This document shows, piece after piece, positions 43,297 through 54,503 of a DNA stretch of 64,000 nt. The stretch's first letter is position 1, and every line of letters starts with the position of its first letter. Below the pieces are notes generated by a model. That model saw only the letters and a program-made list of their open reading frames with translations. It had not been told where the DNA came from and did no database searches. The position numbers and the translations under genes were made by a program. Origin of the DNA: Sulfurovum sp. (lineage in GTDB: Bacteria; Campylobacterota; Campylobacteria; Campylobacterales; Sulfurovaceae); assembly GCA_026990595.1 (NCBI GenBank), contig JALXCZ010000052.1, positions 30,738 to 94,737 on the forward strand, written 5' to 3'.

Positions 43297-44558
43297 TATA
43301 GACCTACATTACCTAAAGTATCGTATTGGTTCATAGTTCTTTGTGCCTCTATTTTTCTCATCGTATCAAGCGCTACCTGCACGATGATCAGTACAGAGAC
43401 GCCTCCGAAGTAGAAACTCGCACCGATACCGGAGATCAATGCAAATGGGACAGTTGCGATAATAGCTAGATAGATTGCACCTGATCCTGTTAACCTACTG
43501 GCAACTTCATTCAAGAACTCCTTAGTATGCTCACCGGGTCTTACTCCCGGGATAAAGCCACCCTGTCTTTTAAGGTTGTCTGCAATATCCTTTGCATTAA
43601 AAGCAATAGAAGCATAAAAAAATGCAAAAAAGATAATGAGGATGAATGTAGCCAAACTAAATACCAATCCACCTGGAGACAATGTATCTGCTATTGCCAT
43701 AACCACAGGATTAGTACTTGTTTTAAGTACAGTCAGAGGGAACATTAAAACTGCCGAAGCAAAGATAGGAGGAATAACTCCTGAAAGATTCACTTTAACA
43801 GGGATATAGTTCATAACTCTCTTTGTTTGATTCTGCATGATCGTTTTTCTTGAATATGAGATAGGTACTCTTCTCTCTCCAAGTTCTACATAAATAATTG
43901 TCAGGATCGTAATAAGTATAATTGCCAAAATAGCCAAAACTACCAGGAAATTCATCTCTCCTGCATTCACTGCTCTGATCGTATTACCAATAGCAGAGGG
44001 TAATCGGGAAACAATCCCGGCAAAGATGATCAAAGAAATACCGTTACCAATACCTTTTTGTGTGATTTGTTCACCGATCCACATCAACAACATAGTTCCT
44101 GTCAACATAGAGAATGTTGCCAAAACAGTAAATGTCATAGGGTCAATCGTCACTGCACTTTCACCTGCACGTCCGGTCATACTTTGAAGTCCCATAGAGA
44201 CACCAATAGCCTGTACTACAGTAATGAAAATAGTAAAATAACGAATGATCTGCATATATTTTTGCATACCGTCACGCTCTTTTTTCATTTGTCCTAAACC
44301 GGGAAAAGTTGCTGCAAGAAGTTCCATAACGATGGAGGCAGTAATGTAAGGCATAATACCCAAGGAGATAATACTCAATCGTGAAACAGCGCCACCACTG
44401 AACATATTTAACATTCCCAAACCATTGTTTGAGTTGCTATCAAAGAACTCTTTGATAACAGCCAAATCAACACCTGGTGTAGGAACATAAGCTAAAACTC
44501 TGTACGCAAATAGAAATCCTAAAGTAATTAGGATTTTTTGAGTTAAAGCGTTACTCAT
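43296..44558 (-). CDS. secY: Preprotein translocase subunit SecY
   Basis: 420 residues, ten membrane helices; forms the protein-conducting channel. Signatures LGIMPYITASIVMELLAA and VNLSGVIPPIFASAVLMFPLT. The C-terminal cytoplasmic tail ends MNQYDTLGNVGL. One base from rplO. Confidence 0.98.
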   Translation of the reverse strand: MSNALTQKILITLGFLFAYRVLAYVPTPGVDLAVIKEFFDSNSNNGLGMLNMFSGGAVSRLSIISLGIMPYITASIVMELLAATFPGLGQMKKERDGMQKYMQIIRYFTIFITVVQAIGVSMGLQSMTGRAGESAVTIDPMTFTVLATFSMLTGTMLLMWIGEQITQKGIGNGISLIIFAGIVSRLPSAIGNTIRAVNAGEMNFLVVLAILAIILITILTIIYVELGERRVPISYSRKTIMQNQTKRVMNYIPVKVNLSGVIPPIFASAVLMFPLTVLKTSTNPVVMAIADTLSPGGLVFSLATFILIIFFAFFYASIAFNAKDIADNLKRQGGFIPGVRPGEHTKEFLNEVASRLTGSGAIYLAIIATVPFALISGIGASFYFGGVSVLIIVQVALDTMRKIEAQRTMNQYDTLGNVGL

Positions 44559-44559
44559 C

Positions 44560-44958
44560 TTATTTTCCGCTTGTTGTTACAGCTTCATCTTTGATCTTAG
44601 ATGCAAGTGCTTTAGCTGATGCACCGATCAACTTCACTTTTTTTACTGTTTTCTGCAATTTATGAACAGATGCAATACTCTCAAGAGTAATTTCATCAAG
44701 CTCAGCGATTGCTTTGATCTTTTCTACATTGATCACATACGGTTTCTCAATTTTAGAAGTGAAACCGATCTTAGGTAATCTTCTGTAAAGTGGCATTTGT
44801 CCACCTTCGAAACCTCTTTTTCTGCTGTAACCAGATCTAGCTTTTTGACCTTTGTTACCGCGTCCAGCCGTCTTACCTGTTCCTGAACCTTGACCACGAC
44901 CAACTCTTTTTCTATTCTTCGTTGATCCTGGTGCCGGTTGTAAATTATGTAAACCCAT
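44560..44958 (-). CDS. rplO: Ribosomal protein L15
   Basis: 132 residues: [38 protein letters not shown] then [18 protein letters not shown]. Normal. Confidence 0.98.
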   Translation of the reverse strand: MGLHNLQPAPGSTKNRKRVGRGQGSGTGKTAGRGNKGQKARSGYSRKRGFEGGQMPLYRRLPKIGFTSKIEKPYVINVEKIKAIAELDEITLESIASVHKLQKTVKKVKLIGASAKALASKIKDEAVTTSGK

Positions 44959-44968
44959 ACTTTACCCC

Positions 44969-45430
44969 TTACGCTTTGATTCTAGTAAGTGCTTGAATTG
45001 TTGCTCTTACCAGGTTATTTGGGTTGTTAGAACCGATTGATTTGCTGAGAACATCTTGGATGCCTGCAAGCTCAAGTACTGGTCTGGCAGCACCACCGGC
45101 GATAACACCTGTACCCTCAGATGCCGGTCTAAGAACAATTCTACTTGCATTGAACTTGTGTTCAATATCATGTGCAATTGTTGTTCCCTTGATATTTACT
45201 TTTACAAGGTTTTTATGCGCATCATCTACCGCTTTTTTAATCGCATCAGGCACTTCTTTGGCTTTACCAAATCCGTATCCTACAGTACCTTTTTTGTCAC
45301 CAATAACGACAAGTGCGGTAAATCTGAATCTTCTACCACCTTTTACAACTTTGGTAACACGCCCGATATTAACGATTACTTCTTCAAATTCTTTTTCAAT
45401 TTCTTCATTATGATTATTGTTTTGCATCAT
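44969..45430 (-). CDS. rpsE: Ribosomal protein S5
   Basis: 153 residues: [67 protein letters not shown]. The first ten residues are Asn/Gln/Glu rich and variable; the second Met is equally possible as start. Confidence 0.97.
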   Translation of the reverse strand: MMQNNNHNEEIEKEFEEVIVNIGRVTKVVKGGRRFRFTALVVIGDKKGTVGYGFGKAKEVPDAIKKAVDDAHKNLVKVNIKGTTIAHDIEHKFNASRIVLRPASEGTGVIAGGAARPVLELAGIQDVLSKSIGSNNPNNLVRATIQALTRIKA

Positions 45431-45436
45431 GCTTCC

Positions 45437-45793
45437 TTAAAACTTGATTCCGGCTTCTCTAAGTGCATCAGCAAATGACGCAACAACACCGTGGTAAAGG
45501 TAACCATTTCTGTCGAAAACAACATTCTCAATGTTTTTAGAAGCAAGATTTTTAGCCATCTCAGCAGCTACTTTTTTCACATCTTCCTGGTTAGATTTTA
45601 AACCAAGTTTTCTACCATCTACAGAAGCCAATGTAACACCGGTAGTGTCATTGATCGCTTGAGCATAGAAATATTTGTTAGACTTGTAAACAGACAATCT
45701 AGGAAGAGTATCTGTACCGAAGACCTTACCTCTCACCCTCGCTTTTCTTTGAGCGCGAAGTTTATTTTTTCTTTTTTGAATACTTTTTAACAT
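45437..45793 (-). CDS. rplR: Ribosomal protein L18
   Basis: 118 residues, complete, with RLSVYKSNKYFYAQAINDTTG and FDRNGYLYHGVVASFADALREAGI. It binds 5S rRNA. Confidence 0.98.
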   Translation of the reverse strand: MLKSIQKRKNKLRAQRKARVRGKVFGTDTLPRLSVYKSNKYFYAQAINDTTGVTLASVDGRKLGLKSNQEDVKKVAAEMAKNLASKNIENVVFDRNGYLYHGVVASFADALREAGIKF

Positions 45794-45804
45794 ACTATCG
45801 CCCC

Positions 45805-46341
45805 TTACTTACCAGCTGCTTTACCAGCTTTTCTGATGATCACTTCATCTGTGTACTTCACACCTTTGCCTTTGTATGGCTCTGGCGGTCTGAATGCTCT
45901 GATCTCTGCTGCAGCTTGACCAACTGCCTGCTTATCGCTACCGTTGATTGTAATGACATTCTTATCAACCTTAATTTCAAGTCCCTCAGGAATATCAAAA
46001 TTGACATCATGAGAGAAACCAAGTTGAAGATTCAATACTTTACCCTGAACAGATGCTCTGTAACCTACACCGTTAATCTCTAAAGATTTCGTAAAACCTT
46101 TATCTAGACCAATGATAATATTGTTGAAAAGTGCTCTGTATGTTCCCCAGAACGCTGCGTCCTGCTTTTCATCACCTTTTCTTTCAAAAGTTACTTCTGA
46201 ACCATCAATACTGATTCCGACTCTACCATGTGTTTCAAGTCTTTTTTCAAGATTGCCTTTTTTAGCCACGAGAGTCGTACCGTCGAGTGATACATCAATA
46301 CCGCTTGCGACAGTTACTGGTCTTTTTCCTATTCTTGACAT
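45805..46341 (-). CDS. rplF: Ribosomal protein L6
   Basis: 178 residues: [62 protein letters not shown](IR)KAGKA. Both halves of the duplicated fold present. Confidence 0.98.
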   Translation of the reverse strand: MSRIGKRPVTVASGIDVSLDGTTLVAKKGNLEKRLETHGRVGISIDGSEVTFERKGDEKQDAAFWGTYRALFNNIIIGLDKGFTKSLEINGVGYRASVQGKVLNLQLGFSHDVNFDIPEGLEIKVDKNVITINGSDKQAVGQAAAEIRAFRPPEPYKGKGVKYTDEVIIRKAGKAAGK

Positions 46342-46350
46342 CTTGTCTCC

Positions 46351-46746
46351 TTACCAAATACTACAGATTACTTCGCCACCGATTCCACGTTTAAACGCTT
46401 CGTCATTAGCAAGCACACCCTGGCTAGTTGAAACTACCAAAGTACCGTAACCATTTTTAAATGTTCTGATATCATCTTTACCTTGGTGAACACGTCTACC
46501 AGGCTTAGATATCTTTTTGATCTCATTAATCACGCTTTTTTCATTGTCGTCATATTTAAGAACCACTTTAATTGTTTTTTTATTTCCATCTTCTTTCACT
46601 TTGAAACTCTCAAGGTAACCTTTATCTACAAAAATAGATACAGTTGCTTCAATTGTTTTAGAGTGAAGAAGTGTTGTAACGTCTAGTCTTCTTTGCGCAG
46701 CATTTCTTATACGAGTAAGAGAATCTGCAATTATATCTGTCATCAT
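46351..46746 (-). CDS. rpsH: Ribosomal protein S8
   Basis: 131 residues: [15 protein letters not shown] at the start (second of two Met codons likely used) and the C-terminal [28 protein letters not shown]. Confidence 0.97.
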   Translation of the reverse strand: MMTDIIADSLTRIRNAAQRRLDVTTLLHSKTIEATVSIFVDKGYLESFKVKEDGNKKTIKVVLKYDDNEKSVINEIKKISKPGRRVHQGKDDIRTFKNGYGTLVVSTSQGVLANDEAFKRGIGGEVICSIW

Positions 46747-46759
46747 CTTGTTCTTCTCC

Positions 46760-46945
46760 TTACCAGCTTGCTTTACGCATACCAGGGATCAATCCCTCGT
46801 TAGCCATTTTTCTTAAACACACACGGCAAAGACCGAAGTCTCTGTATACTGAGTGAGGTCTACCACAAATATTACATCTTGTATACGCCTGAGTTGAAAA
46901 TTTTGCTTTTCTCTTCTGCTTAGCGATCATTGATTTCTTAGCCAT
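46760..46945 (-). CDS. rpsN: Ribosomal protein S14, zinc-binding type
   Basis: 61 residues, the short S14 with four zinc cysteines: CNICGRPHS and [10 protein letters not shown]. This compact form occurs in Campylobacterota. Starts at the stop of rplE with a 1-base overlap. Confidence 0.98.
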   Translation of the reverse strand: MAKKSMIAKQKRKAKFSTQAYTRCNICGRPHSVYRDFGLCRVCLRKMANEGLIPGMRKASW

Positions 46946-47490
46946 TAGTTTCTCCCTTTAGCAAAAGGCATTCCCAGCTTCTCAAGAAGTGTAAATGCTT
47001 GTTTGTCATCTTCAGTACTTGTTACAATCGTAATGTTCATACCATGTGTTTTAATGATGTTGTCAAACTCAACTTCTGGGAACATTAGTTGCTCCTGAAG
47101 ACCGAAGTTATAGTTACCGCGTCCGTCAAAACCTTTTCTAGGGGTACCTCTAAAGTCTTTTACTCTTGGAAGTGCAATAGATACGAGTTTATCAAAGAAG
47201 TTATACATATTTGCACCTCTAAGTGTTACTCTAATCCCAGAAGGGGCACCTTCTCTTGCCTTAAATCCTGCAACAGATTTCTTAGCATTTACCACTACTG
47301 CCTTTTGACCAGCAATAAGTGAGATAGTATCTGTCATGTTTGCAATGAGCTTAGAGTCTTTCCCCTCTTCACCTGCACCCACAGAGATAACGATCTTTTC
47401 AAGCTTAGGTGTCTGCATCGGATTAGAAACTCCACACTCTTCACGTAGTGCAGGAACGATGTCATTGTACTTTTGCTTCATTCTACTCAT
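46945..47490 (-). CDS. rplE: Ribosomal protein L5
   Basis: 181 residues: [64 protein letters not shown]. Binds 5S rRNA. Normal. Confidence 0.98.
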   Translation of the reverse strand: MSRMKQKYNDIVPALREECGVSNPMQTPKLEKIVISVGAGEEGKDSKLIANMTDTISLIAGQKAVVVNAKKSVAGFKAREGAPSGIRVTLRGANMYNFFDKLVSIALPRVKDFRGTPRKGFDGRGNYNFGLQEQLMFPEVEFDNIIKTHGMNITIVTSTEDDKQAFTLLEKLGMPFAKGRN

Positions 47491-47494
47491 AAGA

Positions 47495-47728
47495 TTATGC
47501 CTCTACTTTTTTTACATTGGAGATATGGATAGGCATTTCAACATTTGCAAATCCACCCTCTTTGTTCTGCTCGCTTGGTTTCACAGCTTTTTTAGCCATT
47601 TTACAACCTGCAACGATCACAGCATCTTTCTTAGTAAGAACCTGAATAACTTCTCCTGTCTTACCTTTATCATCACCAGCGATAACCATTACCTGATCAC
47701 CTTTTTTGATTTTGAATGTTTTCGCCAT
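47495..47728 (-). CDS. rplX: Ribosomal protein L24
   Basis: 77 residues from [23 protein letters not shown]. The track begins two codons earlier, but that ATG sits only one base behind the GGAGG ribosome site, while the ATG at 47728 has proper spacing and overlaps the rplN stop as TAATG. Confidence 0.95.
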   Translation of the reverse strand: MAKTFKIKKGDQVMVIAGDDKGKTGEVIQVLTKKDAVIVAGCKMAKKAVKPSEQNKEGGFANVEMPIHISNVKKVEA

Positions 47729-48096
47729 TACCATACCTCCGGTGCAAGTGATACAATTTTCATGAATCCTGCATATCTTGTTTCACGACTTACTGGACCA
47801 AAGATGCGAGTACCTATTGGCTCTTTTTTGTCGTCAATGATCACTGCAGCATTGTCATCAAAACGAATAAGTGAACCATTTTCTCTTTGGATCTCTTTTT
47901 TAGTTCTAACAACAACCGCTTTAATAACCTTACCTTTTTTCACTTTACCAGTTGGGAGTGCCTTCTTTACAGAAGCTACGATAACGTCACCTACAGATGC
48001 ATATCTTCTCTTAGATCCACCAAGAACCTTGATACACATAATCTCTTTTGCACCAGAGTTGTCTGCTACATTTAATCTAGTAAAACCTTGGATCAT
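47728..48096 (-). CDS. rplN: Ribosomal protein L14
   Basis: 122 residues: [33 protein letters not shown] and the end [18 protein letters not shown]. Normal; shares a base with rpsQ. Confidence 0.98.
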   Translation of the reverse strand: MIQGFTRLNVADNSGAKEIMCIKVLGGSKRRYASVGDVIVASVKKALPTGKVKKGKVIKAVVVRTKKEIQRENGSLIRFDDNAAVIIDDKKEPIGTRIFGPVSRETRYAGFMKIVSLAPEVW

Positions 48097-48344
48097 TACA
48101 CTTCTCCTCTCTTCACGATTTCAAGAAGTCTGAAACTTTTTGTTTTGGAAAGTGGTCTACATTCAACTGCAGTTACTGTATCTCCAACATTAATATCATT
48201 TTTCTCATCGTGAATAAGATATTTCTTAAATCTTTTTACTGTTTTGTGATATCTTGGGTGAAGTACACGTCTTTCAACCAATACAGTTGCAGTTTTGTCT
48301 CCGGCCTTTTTAATCACAGTACCTGTTATTTGTCTTTTTGGCAT
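48096..48344 (-). CDS. rpsQ: Ribosomal protein S17
   Basis: 82 residues: [36 protein letters not shown] and [21 protein letters not shown]. Normal. Confidence 0.98.
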   Translation of the reverse strand: MPKRQITGTVIKKAGDKTATVLVERRVLHPRYHKTVKRFKKYLIHDEKNDINVGDTVTAVECRPLSKTKSFRLLEIVKRGEV

Positions 48345-48354
48345 AAATGACCCC

Positions 48355-48546
48355 TTACTTCGATCTAGCAGCAGTGAGTGCTGTCTGGATTCTAGCGATA
48401 TCTTTTTTCGCTACTCTTAACTCAGAAGTGTTTGTTAATTGCATTGTCTTTTGCTTTGCATTTAACGTAAACAACTCAAGTTTCTTTTCTTTAAGCATTG
48501 CCTCAAGATCAGCAACGCTTTTATCTTTCAAATCAATATAGTTCAT
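48355..48546 (-). CDS. rpmC: Ribosomal protein L29
   Basis: 63 residues: [32 protein letters not shown] with the conserved two-helix pattern. Overlaps the rplP end by 14 bases. Confidence 0.97.
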   Translation of the reverse strand: MNYIDLKDKSVADLEAMLKEKKLELFTLNAKQKTMQLTNTSELRVAKKDIARIQTALTAARSK

Positions 48547-48952
48547 TGCTATCCTTTGTTGTAATGATTTTACACTTGAACGGCATTTTATGAATTGCTA
48601 GCGTCAAAGCTTCTCTTGCGAGATCTTCTTCAACACCTGCCATTTCAAAAATAACTCTTCCTGGCTTGATATTCATAACCCATTTATCAACAGCGCCTTT
48701 ACCTTTACCCATTCTTGTTTCAAGTGGCTTGGCAGTTAAAGGCTTATCTGGGAAAACCCTGATCCAAGTCTTACCTGTTCTGTTAATTTTTCTAGTCATA
48801 GTAATACGTGCTGCTTCGATCTGACGAGAATCAATTCTACCACCTTCAATGGCTTTGATCGCAATATCACCAAATTCGATCTTATTACCTCTGAAAGACT
48901 TACCGCGGTTACGCCCTTTTTGCTGCTTTCTCCATTTGGTTCTTTTAGGCAT
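48533..48952 (-). CDS. rplP: Ribosomal protein L16
   Basis: 139 residues from [17 protein letters not shown], the standard L16 start; the track adds MetLeu. [20 protein letters not shown] is the tRNA-proximal loop. Normal. Confidence 0.97.
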   Translation of the reverse strand: MPKRTKWRKQQKGRNRGKSFRGNKIEFGDIAIKAIEGGRIDSRQIEAARITMTRKINRTGKTWIRVFPDKPLTAKPLETRMGKGKGAVDKWVMNIKPGRVIFEMAGVEEDLAREALTLAIHKMPFKCKIITTKDSNELY

Positions 48953-48960
48953 TAACATAG

Positions 48961-49659
48961 TTATTCACCTCTCTTTCTAGATGGTCTGCGACCACCTTTT
49001 TTCTCTTCTTTTGGCTCAGCTTGAATACCTTTTGCTAGTACTTCACCTTTGAAGATCCATACTTTGATTCCGATGATCCCATATGTAGTATGTGCTTCAG
49101 CAAAACCGTAATCGATTTTAGCTCTTAGTGTATGCAAAGGAACTCTTCCCTCTAGGTACCACTCTGTTCTAGCCATTTCAGCTCCACCAAGTCTACCTGA
49201 TACTGAAACTTTGATCCCTTTTGCACCTGATTTCAATGCTCCCTGGATCACTTTTTTCATCGCACGTCTAAAGGCAGTTCTTCTTTCAAGTTGTGTTGCA
49301 ACATTTTCAGCAGCAAGTTGACCTGAAGCTTGTGGACGCTTCTCTTCTTTAATATTGATCGCTACATCTTTACCAAGCATTTTGATAAGCGTTGCTTTCA
49401 ACTTTTCAATATCTGCACCTTTTTTTCCGATAATGATACCAGGTCTAGCAGTTACAATATTGATTCTTAATTTTTTAACTGTTCTTTCAATGATGATGTT
49501 AGAAACACCTGCATAGAAAAGTTCTTTTTTAAGGTATTTTCTGATCTTGTAATCTTCAGCAATAAAATCAGCTGTTCTTCCTTTTGCCGGAAACCATCTT
49601 GATTCCCAGTTTCTGTTGATTCCAAGTCTAAGACCTATAGGATTTACTTTTTGACCCAT
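48961..49659 (-). CDS. rpsC: Ribosomal protein S3
   Basis: 232 residues: [23 protein letters not shown], the KH domain with [16 protein letters not shown], and [27 protein letters not shown] Lys/Glu/Arg-rich tail ends the protein. Overlaps rplV by one base. Confidence 0.98.
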   Translation of the reverse strand: MGQKVNPIGLRLGINRNWESRWFPAKGRTADFIAEDYKIRKYLKKELFYAGVSNIIIERTVKKLRINIVTARPGIIIGKKGADIEKLKATLIKMLGKDVAINIKEEKRPQASGQLAAENVATQLERRTAFRRAMKKVIQGALKSGAKGIKVSVSGRLGGAEMARTEWYLEGRVPLHTLRAKIDYGFAEAHTTYGIIGIKVWIFKGEVLAKGIQAEPKEEKKGGRRPSRKRGE

Positions 49660-50282
49660 TACGCGTCCTTTCCGTTTACGAAGTTTTTCGCATCTGCAAC
49701 AGACTCTTTGAAGTCACCCTTAAAGGTATACTTCTCTTCCATCATTGCAATTTGTGCTTCAGACATATTTGCTACATCTGCATAGGTGAAGATACCCTCA
49801 TCATTAAGCTTGCCAGCATACACTTTACCGATACCAACAATTTTAGTCAGATCATCACCTTTAGTCTCAGCTTTTTTATTTTCTGATTTCTTGGCTGCTT
49901 TAGGTGCTGCTTTTTTAACTGCAGGTTTCGCTGCTGCTTTTTTCACTGGAGCTTCTGGTTCAACAGATGCCACACCTACTTCTACTAAAATGTGTGCCGT
50001 TGGCTTGATAATACGTGAAGCAGTACCTCTTGCTCTTGGTCTCCATCTTTTCATGACAGCTGCTTTATCCACTCTGCAAGAAGAGATCACTACCTCTTCA
50101 GGTTCATAATCACCGTTAGCCACTGCTGAAGCGATCACTTTAGAGATGATACCTGCTGCCTTATTAGGCATAAATTCCAATGCTGCAAGTGCAAGTTCAG
50201 CATTCATGCCCTGCACTTCTCTAGCAATCAGTCTTGCTTTGGTAGGAGAAACTCTTACGAATTTTAATAATGCTCTACTCAT
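49659..50282 (-). CDS. rplV: Ribosomal protein L22 with C-terminal helix-hairpin-helix extension
   Basis: 207 residues, almost twice the normal L22 (about 110). Residues 1 to about 105 are ordinary L22 ([40 protein letters not shown]). Then comes a Lys/Ala/Pro-rich linker ([19 protein letters not shown]) of about 40 residues and a small domain of about 65 with [21 protein letters not shown] and [17 protein letters not shown], which is a helix-hairpin-helix of the kind that binds nucleic acid. The reading frame is uninterrupted and ends with the usual spacing to rpsC. Function of the extension is unknown. Confidence 0.95.
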   Translation of the reverse strand: MSRALLKFVRVSPTKARLIAREVQGMNAELALAALEFMPNKAAGIISKVIASAVANGDYEPEEVVISSCRVDKAAVMKRWRPRARGTASRIIKPTAHILVEVGVASVEPEAPVKKAAAKPAVKKAAPKAAKKSENKKAETKGDDLTKIVGIGKVYAGKLNDEGIFTYADVANMSEAQIAMMEEKYTFKGDFKESVADAKNFVNGKDA

Positions 50283-50283
50283 C

Positions 50284-50562
50284 TTAACCTACCTTCTTTT
50301 GCACAGAACCTTTGTGGCCCTTAAATGTTCTTGTTGGTGCAAATTCACCAAGTTTGTAACCTACATGATTTTCAGTTACAAATACTGGTACAAATTGTCT
50401 ACCATTATGTACATTGATTGTCAAACCAATGAACTCAGGGAAGATCACAGATCTTCTTGACCAAGTTTTAATTGGTTTTTTATCTCCAGCTTCTTTTGCC
50501 GCTAATACTTTTTTCATTAGGTGACCATCAATGAATGGACCTTTTTTTGTCGATCTTGCCAT
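50284..50562 (-). CDS. rpsS: Ribosomal protein S19
   Basis: 92 residues: [64 protein letters not shown]. Normal. Confidence 0.98.
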   Translation of the reverse strand: MARSTKKGPFIDGHLMKKVLAAKEAGDKKPIKTWSRRSVIFPEFIGLTINVHNGRQFVPVFVTENHVGYKLGEFAPTRTFKGHKGSVQKKVG

Positions 50563-50573
50563 ATCTTAGCCCC

Positions 50574-51401
50574 TTACTTTTTTCTCTTAGAGATAATTAA
50601 CTTATCACTAGCTTGTTTCTTACGAGTCTTGAATCCTTTAGCCGGAGTACCCCATGGAGATACCGGATGACGTCCAGAGTTCGTTTTACCTTCACCACCA
50701 CCATGTGGGTGATCAATTGGGTTCATCGCAGAACCACGTGTCTGTGGTCTGATACCAAGGTGTCTGCTTCTACCGGCTTTACCAATAACAATGTTGGAAA
50801 AGTCTTCATTTCCAACAGCACCGATCGTTGCCAGACACTCACCAAGAATGTATCTCATCTCACCAGATGGAAGTCTCAGTGAAACGTACTTACCGTCTCT
50901 ACCCATGATCTGAGCGTATCCACCGGCAGATCTTGCAATCTGACCACCGTGTCCTGGGCTCATCTCAATGTTGTGTACCAATGTACCAACCGGAATAGCT
51001 TTCAATTTCATTGCATTCCCGGTCTTAATGTCAAGCCCATCTTCAGCAGACATGATCTTATCACCGACATTCAAACCTTTTGGCTGAAGTACGTATCTTT
51101 TGTCACCATCAACATATTTGATAAGACAGATTCTACAGTTTCTGTATGGATCGTACTCAACAGTAGCTACTGTTCCTTCAATGTTGAACTTATTTCTTTT
51201 AAAATCAATGATTCTGTATAGTTTTTTAGCACCTGCTTCTCTGTGACGAGAAGTGATTCTACCGTTACTGTTTCTACCTGCAGATCTCGGAAGATTCTTC
51301 AGTAGTGCTCTAACACTTGCTTTAGCAGTGATATCACCACTGTCAAGGTTAGTCATATAACGACGTGAAGGTGTGGTTGGTTTATATGTTTTAATTGCCA
51401 T
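50574..51401 (-). CDS. rplB: Ribosomal protein L2
   Basis: 275 residues: [61 protein letters not shown] including the His near the peptidyl-transferase centre. Normal. Confidence 0.98.
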   Translation of the reverse strand: MAIKTYKPTTPSRRYMTNLDSGDITAKASVRALLKNLPRSAGRNSNGRITSRHREAGAKKLYRIIDFKRNKFNIEGTVATVEYDPYRNCRICLIKYVDGDKRYVLQPKGLNVGDKIMSAEDGLDIKTGNAMKLKAIPVGTLVHNIEMSPGHGGQIARSAGGYAQIMGRDGKYVSLRLPSGEMRYILGECLATIGAVGNEDFSNIVIGKAGRSRHLGIRPQTRGSAMNPIDHPHGGGEGKTNSGRHPVSPWGTPAKGFKTRKKQASDKLIISKRKK

Positions 51402-51410
51402 CTTCTATCC

Positions 51411-51692
51411 TTATACCGCTAAGCTTTCGATTTTAGCATCTTCAGGAAGTTTCACATAGAACTTTTTCAAGTCTGGTCTTTTCCCTTCGATACCTTTAAA
51501 TCTTTTCACTTTACCGTTCACTCTCATTGAGTTTACTCTAAGTGGATTGATCCCGAAGAACTCTTTAAAGACTTCTTTAAGACCGTTTTTAGTCATTCTT
51601 GGAGTTGTTTGAACTACGATGACACCCTCTTCCTGAAGAGCCAAACTCTTCTCTGTATACATAATTGATTTAATATCTGTAATATCTGCCAT
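51411..51692 (-). CDS. rplW: Ribosomal protein L23
   Basis: 93 residues: [44 protein letters not shown]. It forms part of the exit tunnel rim. One base after rplD. Confidence 0.97.
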   Translation of the reverse strand: MADITDIKSIMYTEKSLALQEEGVIVVQTTPRMTKNGLKEVFKEFFGINPLRVNSMRVNGKVKRFKGIEGKRPDLKKFYVKLPEDAKIESLAV

Positions 51693-51693
51693 C

Positions 51694-52284
51694 TTAAGCC
51701 TCTTTAGTCAATTTATCAAATATTGCTTTTTCGATCACGATAGAGTGATATGCAGCAGCAAGATAAGCGTTAAGCTCGTTTGATTCAATAAGGTATGCGT
51801 TCTGAAGATTTCTGAATGCTAAGAAAGTCTTATCATCGATCATCTCTTTTACCACAAGTACATCTCTTTGCTCAAGACCATTTACGAACGCCAAAGCATC
51901 TTTTGTTTTACCAGACTCAATAGCAATATTGTCTACTACAAAAAGTCTCTCATTCGCAGCCATTTCTGCCAGGGCATGGTAAAGTGCAAGCTTCTTTTGC
52001 TTTTTGTTTACTTTTTGGTCATAGTTTTTATTTGTACTTGGACCAAATGCAACACCACCACCTACAAAGATAGGAGATCTCAGTGAACCTGCTCTTGCAC
52101 GTCCTCCACCTTTTTGAGCCCATGGTTTTTTACCGCCACCACTTACAGCAGATCTGTTTTTAGTCTGTGCCGTGTTTGCTCTAAGTCCCGATGCATACGC
52201 TTTACAATAAAGGTAAAGGTTATGTGGGTGAACTTCTAAAAATGCTTTTGGAAGGTCTGTTGTTTTAATTACTGTTGTTTTCAT
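51694..52284 (-). CDS. rplD: Ribosomal protein L4
   Basis: 196 residues: [48 protein letters not shown] is the tunnel loop. In E. coli L4 also represses its own operon; no such leader could be assigned here. Normal length. Confidence 0.98.
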   Translation of the reverse strand: MKTTVIKTTDLPKAFLEVHPHNLYLYCKAYASGLRANTAQTKNRSAVSGGGKKPWAQKGGGRARAGSLRSPIFVGGGVAFGPSTNKNYDQKVNKKQKKLALYHALAEMAANERLFVVDNIAIESGKTKDALAFVNGLEQRDVLVVKEMIDDKTFLAFRNLQNAYLIESNELNAYLAAAYHSIVIEKAIFDKLTKEA

Positions 52285-52865
52285 TATTTAACTATCCTTA
52301 CTAATCCTCTAGCACCATTGTGTCCAGGGATCGAACCTTTTAATACTAGGATGCCGTTCTCAGCATCAAATGAGATGACATCATTTTTTACAGTTGTTTT
52401 AGTGTTACCGTATTGTCCAGGCATTTTCTTACCTTTTTGAACACGTCCAGGCCACTCAGCATTACCGATAGAACCGATACGTCTACCAAATCTATGCCCG
52501 TGTGAACCAGGTCCACCACCAAATCCGTGACGTTTCATACCACCGGAAAAACCTCTACCTTTAGTATCTAAAGATGTTTTTACAAGTGCTGCTTCTGCTA
52601 AGGCAGCAGGATTAAGATCACCCGCTTCAGTACCTTCAGCTACTTCAATTGTCATAAATTTGTTAAACTCTTTGGAAACACCAAATTTAGTCTGCTGACC
52701 TTCAATGCTTTTATTGAGTTTTTTACTTGAGTTATACGCAACAAGTGCTTTACCGTCTTCTTTCACTTCACAAACTTTCGTTTCAACGACTTTAAGAAGT
52801 GTAACTGGAACACTTGGTACATCAACAGTTCTGCTCATACCAATTTTTTCTACAATAAATTCCAT
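52284..52865 (-). CDS. rplC: Ribosomal protein L3
   Basis: 193 residues: [47 protein letters not shown] and [14 protein letters not shown]. Normal, slightly shorter than E. coli (209). Confidence 0.97.
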   Translation of the reverse strand: MEFIVEKIGMSRTVDVPSVPVTLLKVVETKVCEVKEDGKALVAYNSSKKLNKSIEGQQTKFGVSKEFNKFMTIEVAEGTEAGDLNPAALAEAALVKTSLDTKGRGFSGGMKRHGFGGGPGSHGHRFGRRIGSIGNAEWPGRVQKGKKMPGQYGNTKTTVKNDVISFDAENGILVLKGSIPGHNGARGLVRIVK

Positions 52866-52874
52866 TTTCTACTC

Positions 52875-53186
52875 CTACTTGTCCATTGATCTGATTTCAA
52901 CTTCGATTTCAGGTGCCAGATCCAACTTCATAAGTGAATCAATAGTATCTGAAGTAGCCGAAACGATATCGATCATTCTTCCGTGAATTCTGATCTCAAA
53001 CTGCTCACGTGCATCTTTGTTTACGTGTGGTGATTTAAGAACCGTATAACGCTTCAATTTAGTTGGCATTGGAATCGGCCCTCTAATCTCTGCACCTGTA
53101 CGTTTAACTGCATCTACTATAGCAGCAACTGATCTGTCTAACACTCTGTGATCGTAAGCTTTAAGCTTTAATCTAATTTTTTCCAT
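52875..53186 (-). CDS. rpsJ: Ribosomal protein S10
   Basis: 103 residues: [43 protein letters not shown]. First gene of the S10-spc series; promoter TATAAT at 53281-53276. Confidence 0.98.
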   Translation of the reverse strand: MEKIRLKLKAYDHRVLDRSVAAIVDAVKRTGAEIRGPIPMPTKLKRYTVLKSPHVNKDAREQFEIRIHGRMIDIVSATSDTIDSLMKLDLAPEIEVEIRSMDK

Positions 53187-53275
53187 ATTTACCCTTTAAA
53201 GAACTCGTTAGCAAGGCAAAGCCAAGGTGCCTAAACACAGGGGATAAACCCTCTAACATAAATTTAGGAATGCGA

Positions 53276-53281
53276 ATTATA
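53276..53281 (-). promoter_or_regulatory. -10 box of the S10 operon
   Basis: TATAAT on the minus strand in GGGTATAATTCGC; the leader to rpsJ is about 80 bases. It contains AAACACAGGGGATAAACC, a decayed relative of the REP-like repeat at 18048. Confidence 0.6.
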
Positions 53282-53376
53282 CCCAAACTTTCTCAAAGGT
53301 GCAATACTTTTCAGACTAAAAACGCTACAATATTGAAATTAGTTTCCTTTTTATAAGGAAAGAAAGGCATATTTTC

Positions 53377-54450
53377 ATGGATCTTCTAGAATATTATCAT
53401 GAGAATCCCCCGGAAAATGACTATTTTGTTTTACGAAAAACAAATCTACCCTCCAGGGGAGATATCAACCTTTATGGTGCAAGGGGATCAGGGAAAACAG
53501 CTCTCATATTAGACTACCTCAGCCAGCAGGACAGGTACTCTCTCTACATAGATCTGGAAGACCCAAACCTCATTCTCAGTACGCTGGATACGCTTCCTCT
53601 TCAGGCTTATATAGAGGAGTATCATATTAATGAACTGATACTGGATCACTACGAGGAGGGAATGCTTGAATACTTTCCTACTGTCAGCCGTCTTATTGTC
53701 ATCAGTCGTTTGCCTTTGAAAGAAGAGAAGTTTACGCAGTTGCAACTTTTTCTACTGGATTATGAAGAATTTCTTGCTTTTGAGCCTGCTGCTTCGGGGA
53801 GTATTGCATTCAACCATTTTCTCAAGTCAGGCACACTGCCTGAAATGGCAAAACACATCAAGAACAATACACTTTTTATGAAACAGTTCTTCCAGCAACA
53901 GTTCAGCCCCAATGAACAATCCCTCATTCTTATTTTGGCACGCTACAATACCCAACCTCTCACCGTGCATCAGATCTATAGTTTTACCAAGGAGTATTTC
54001 AAGATCTCAAAAGATTTTGTCTACAACACAATGAAGCAGTTTCAAGAAGAGGGGCTGGTTTACTTTATTGACAATGGCATCAAACGCAGTGGTAAAAAAA
54101 TGCTTTTATATGATTTTGCTTTTGTAAAGTACCTTACCGCAGGTCAGCCTTTTGGTGCACAATTTGACAGTATGATCGCCCTGACACTTATTAAACACAA
54201 AATAGTATTTCGTACGTTAGGTCTGCATGGCTACATCACAGATAATAATGAGCTTATTATTCCCGCTGCTTTTGAGAGCGAAGAACACTTTTGGGTCAAA
54301 GCACAAAATAAATTCTCTCTTTTAAAAAAGCATGCTATTGAAAAGATCACCATTGTTACCATTGCCAATAGTTACCATTTTGACATTGAAAAATTACATT
54401 TTGAAGCACTTCCCTTCGATGAGTGGAGCATCTCTCATAATGAACAATAA
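53377..54450 (+). CDS. ATPase, AAA_14/DUF4143-like
   Basis: 357 residues. Walker A GARGSGKTALILDY is at about residue 34. A Walker-B-like acidic turn LYIDLEDPNL follows, then helical segments and a C-terminal winged-helix-like region KISKDFVYNTMKQFQEEGLVYFIDNG, fitting the AAA_14/DUF4143 ATPases, which commonly have an HTH and a nuclease-like end. No partner gene lies nearby. On the plus strand, divergent from rpsJ; a weak TACAAT -10 lies about 50 bases before its ATG. Confidence 0.75.
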   Translation: MDLLEYYHENPPENDYFVLRKTNLPSRGDINLYGARGSGKTALILDYLSQQDRYSLYIDLEDPNLILSTLDTLPLQAYIEEYHINELILDHYEEGMLEYFPTVSRLIVISRLPLKEEKFTQLQLFLLDYEEFLAFEPAASGSIAFNHFLKSGTLPEMAKHIKNNTLFMKQFFQQQFSPNEQSLILILARYNTQPLTVHQIYSFTKEYFKISKDFVYNTMKQFQEEGLVYFIDNGIKRSGKKMLLYDFAFVKYLTAGQPFGAQFDSMIALTLIKHKIVFRTLGLHGYITDNNELIIPAAFESEEHFWVKAQNKFSLLKKHAIEKITIVTIANSYHFDIEKLHFEALPFDEWSISHNEQ

Positions 54451-54491
54451 CCATAGATCATGTAAATGGGGATCATTAAGCAACGCTTTGC

Positions 54492-54497
54492 TATAAT
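54492..54497 (+). promoter_or_regulatory. -10 box of the SRP RNA gene
   Basis: TGCTATAATCC, an extended -10 (TGxTATAAT), 7 bases before the start of the RNA. Confidence 0.65.
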
Positions 54498-54503
54498 CCG
54501 CTT

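Noticed and set aside
47336-48133. 265-aa plus-strand ORF
   Set aside because: Lies entirely antisense to rplE, rplX, rplN and rpsQ; no ribosome site and Ser/Phe/Leu-rich composition typical of a shadow.
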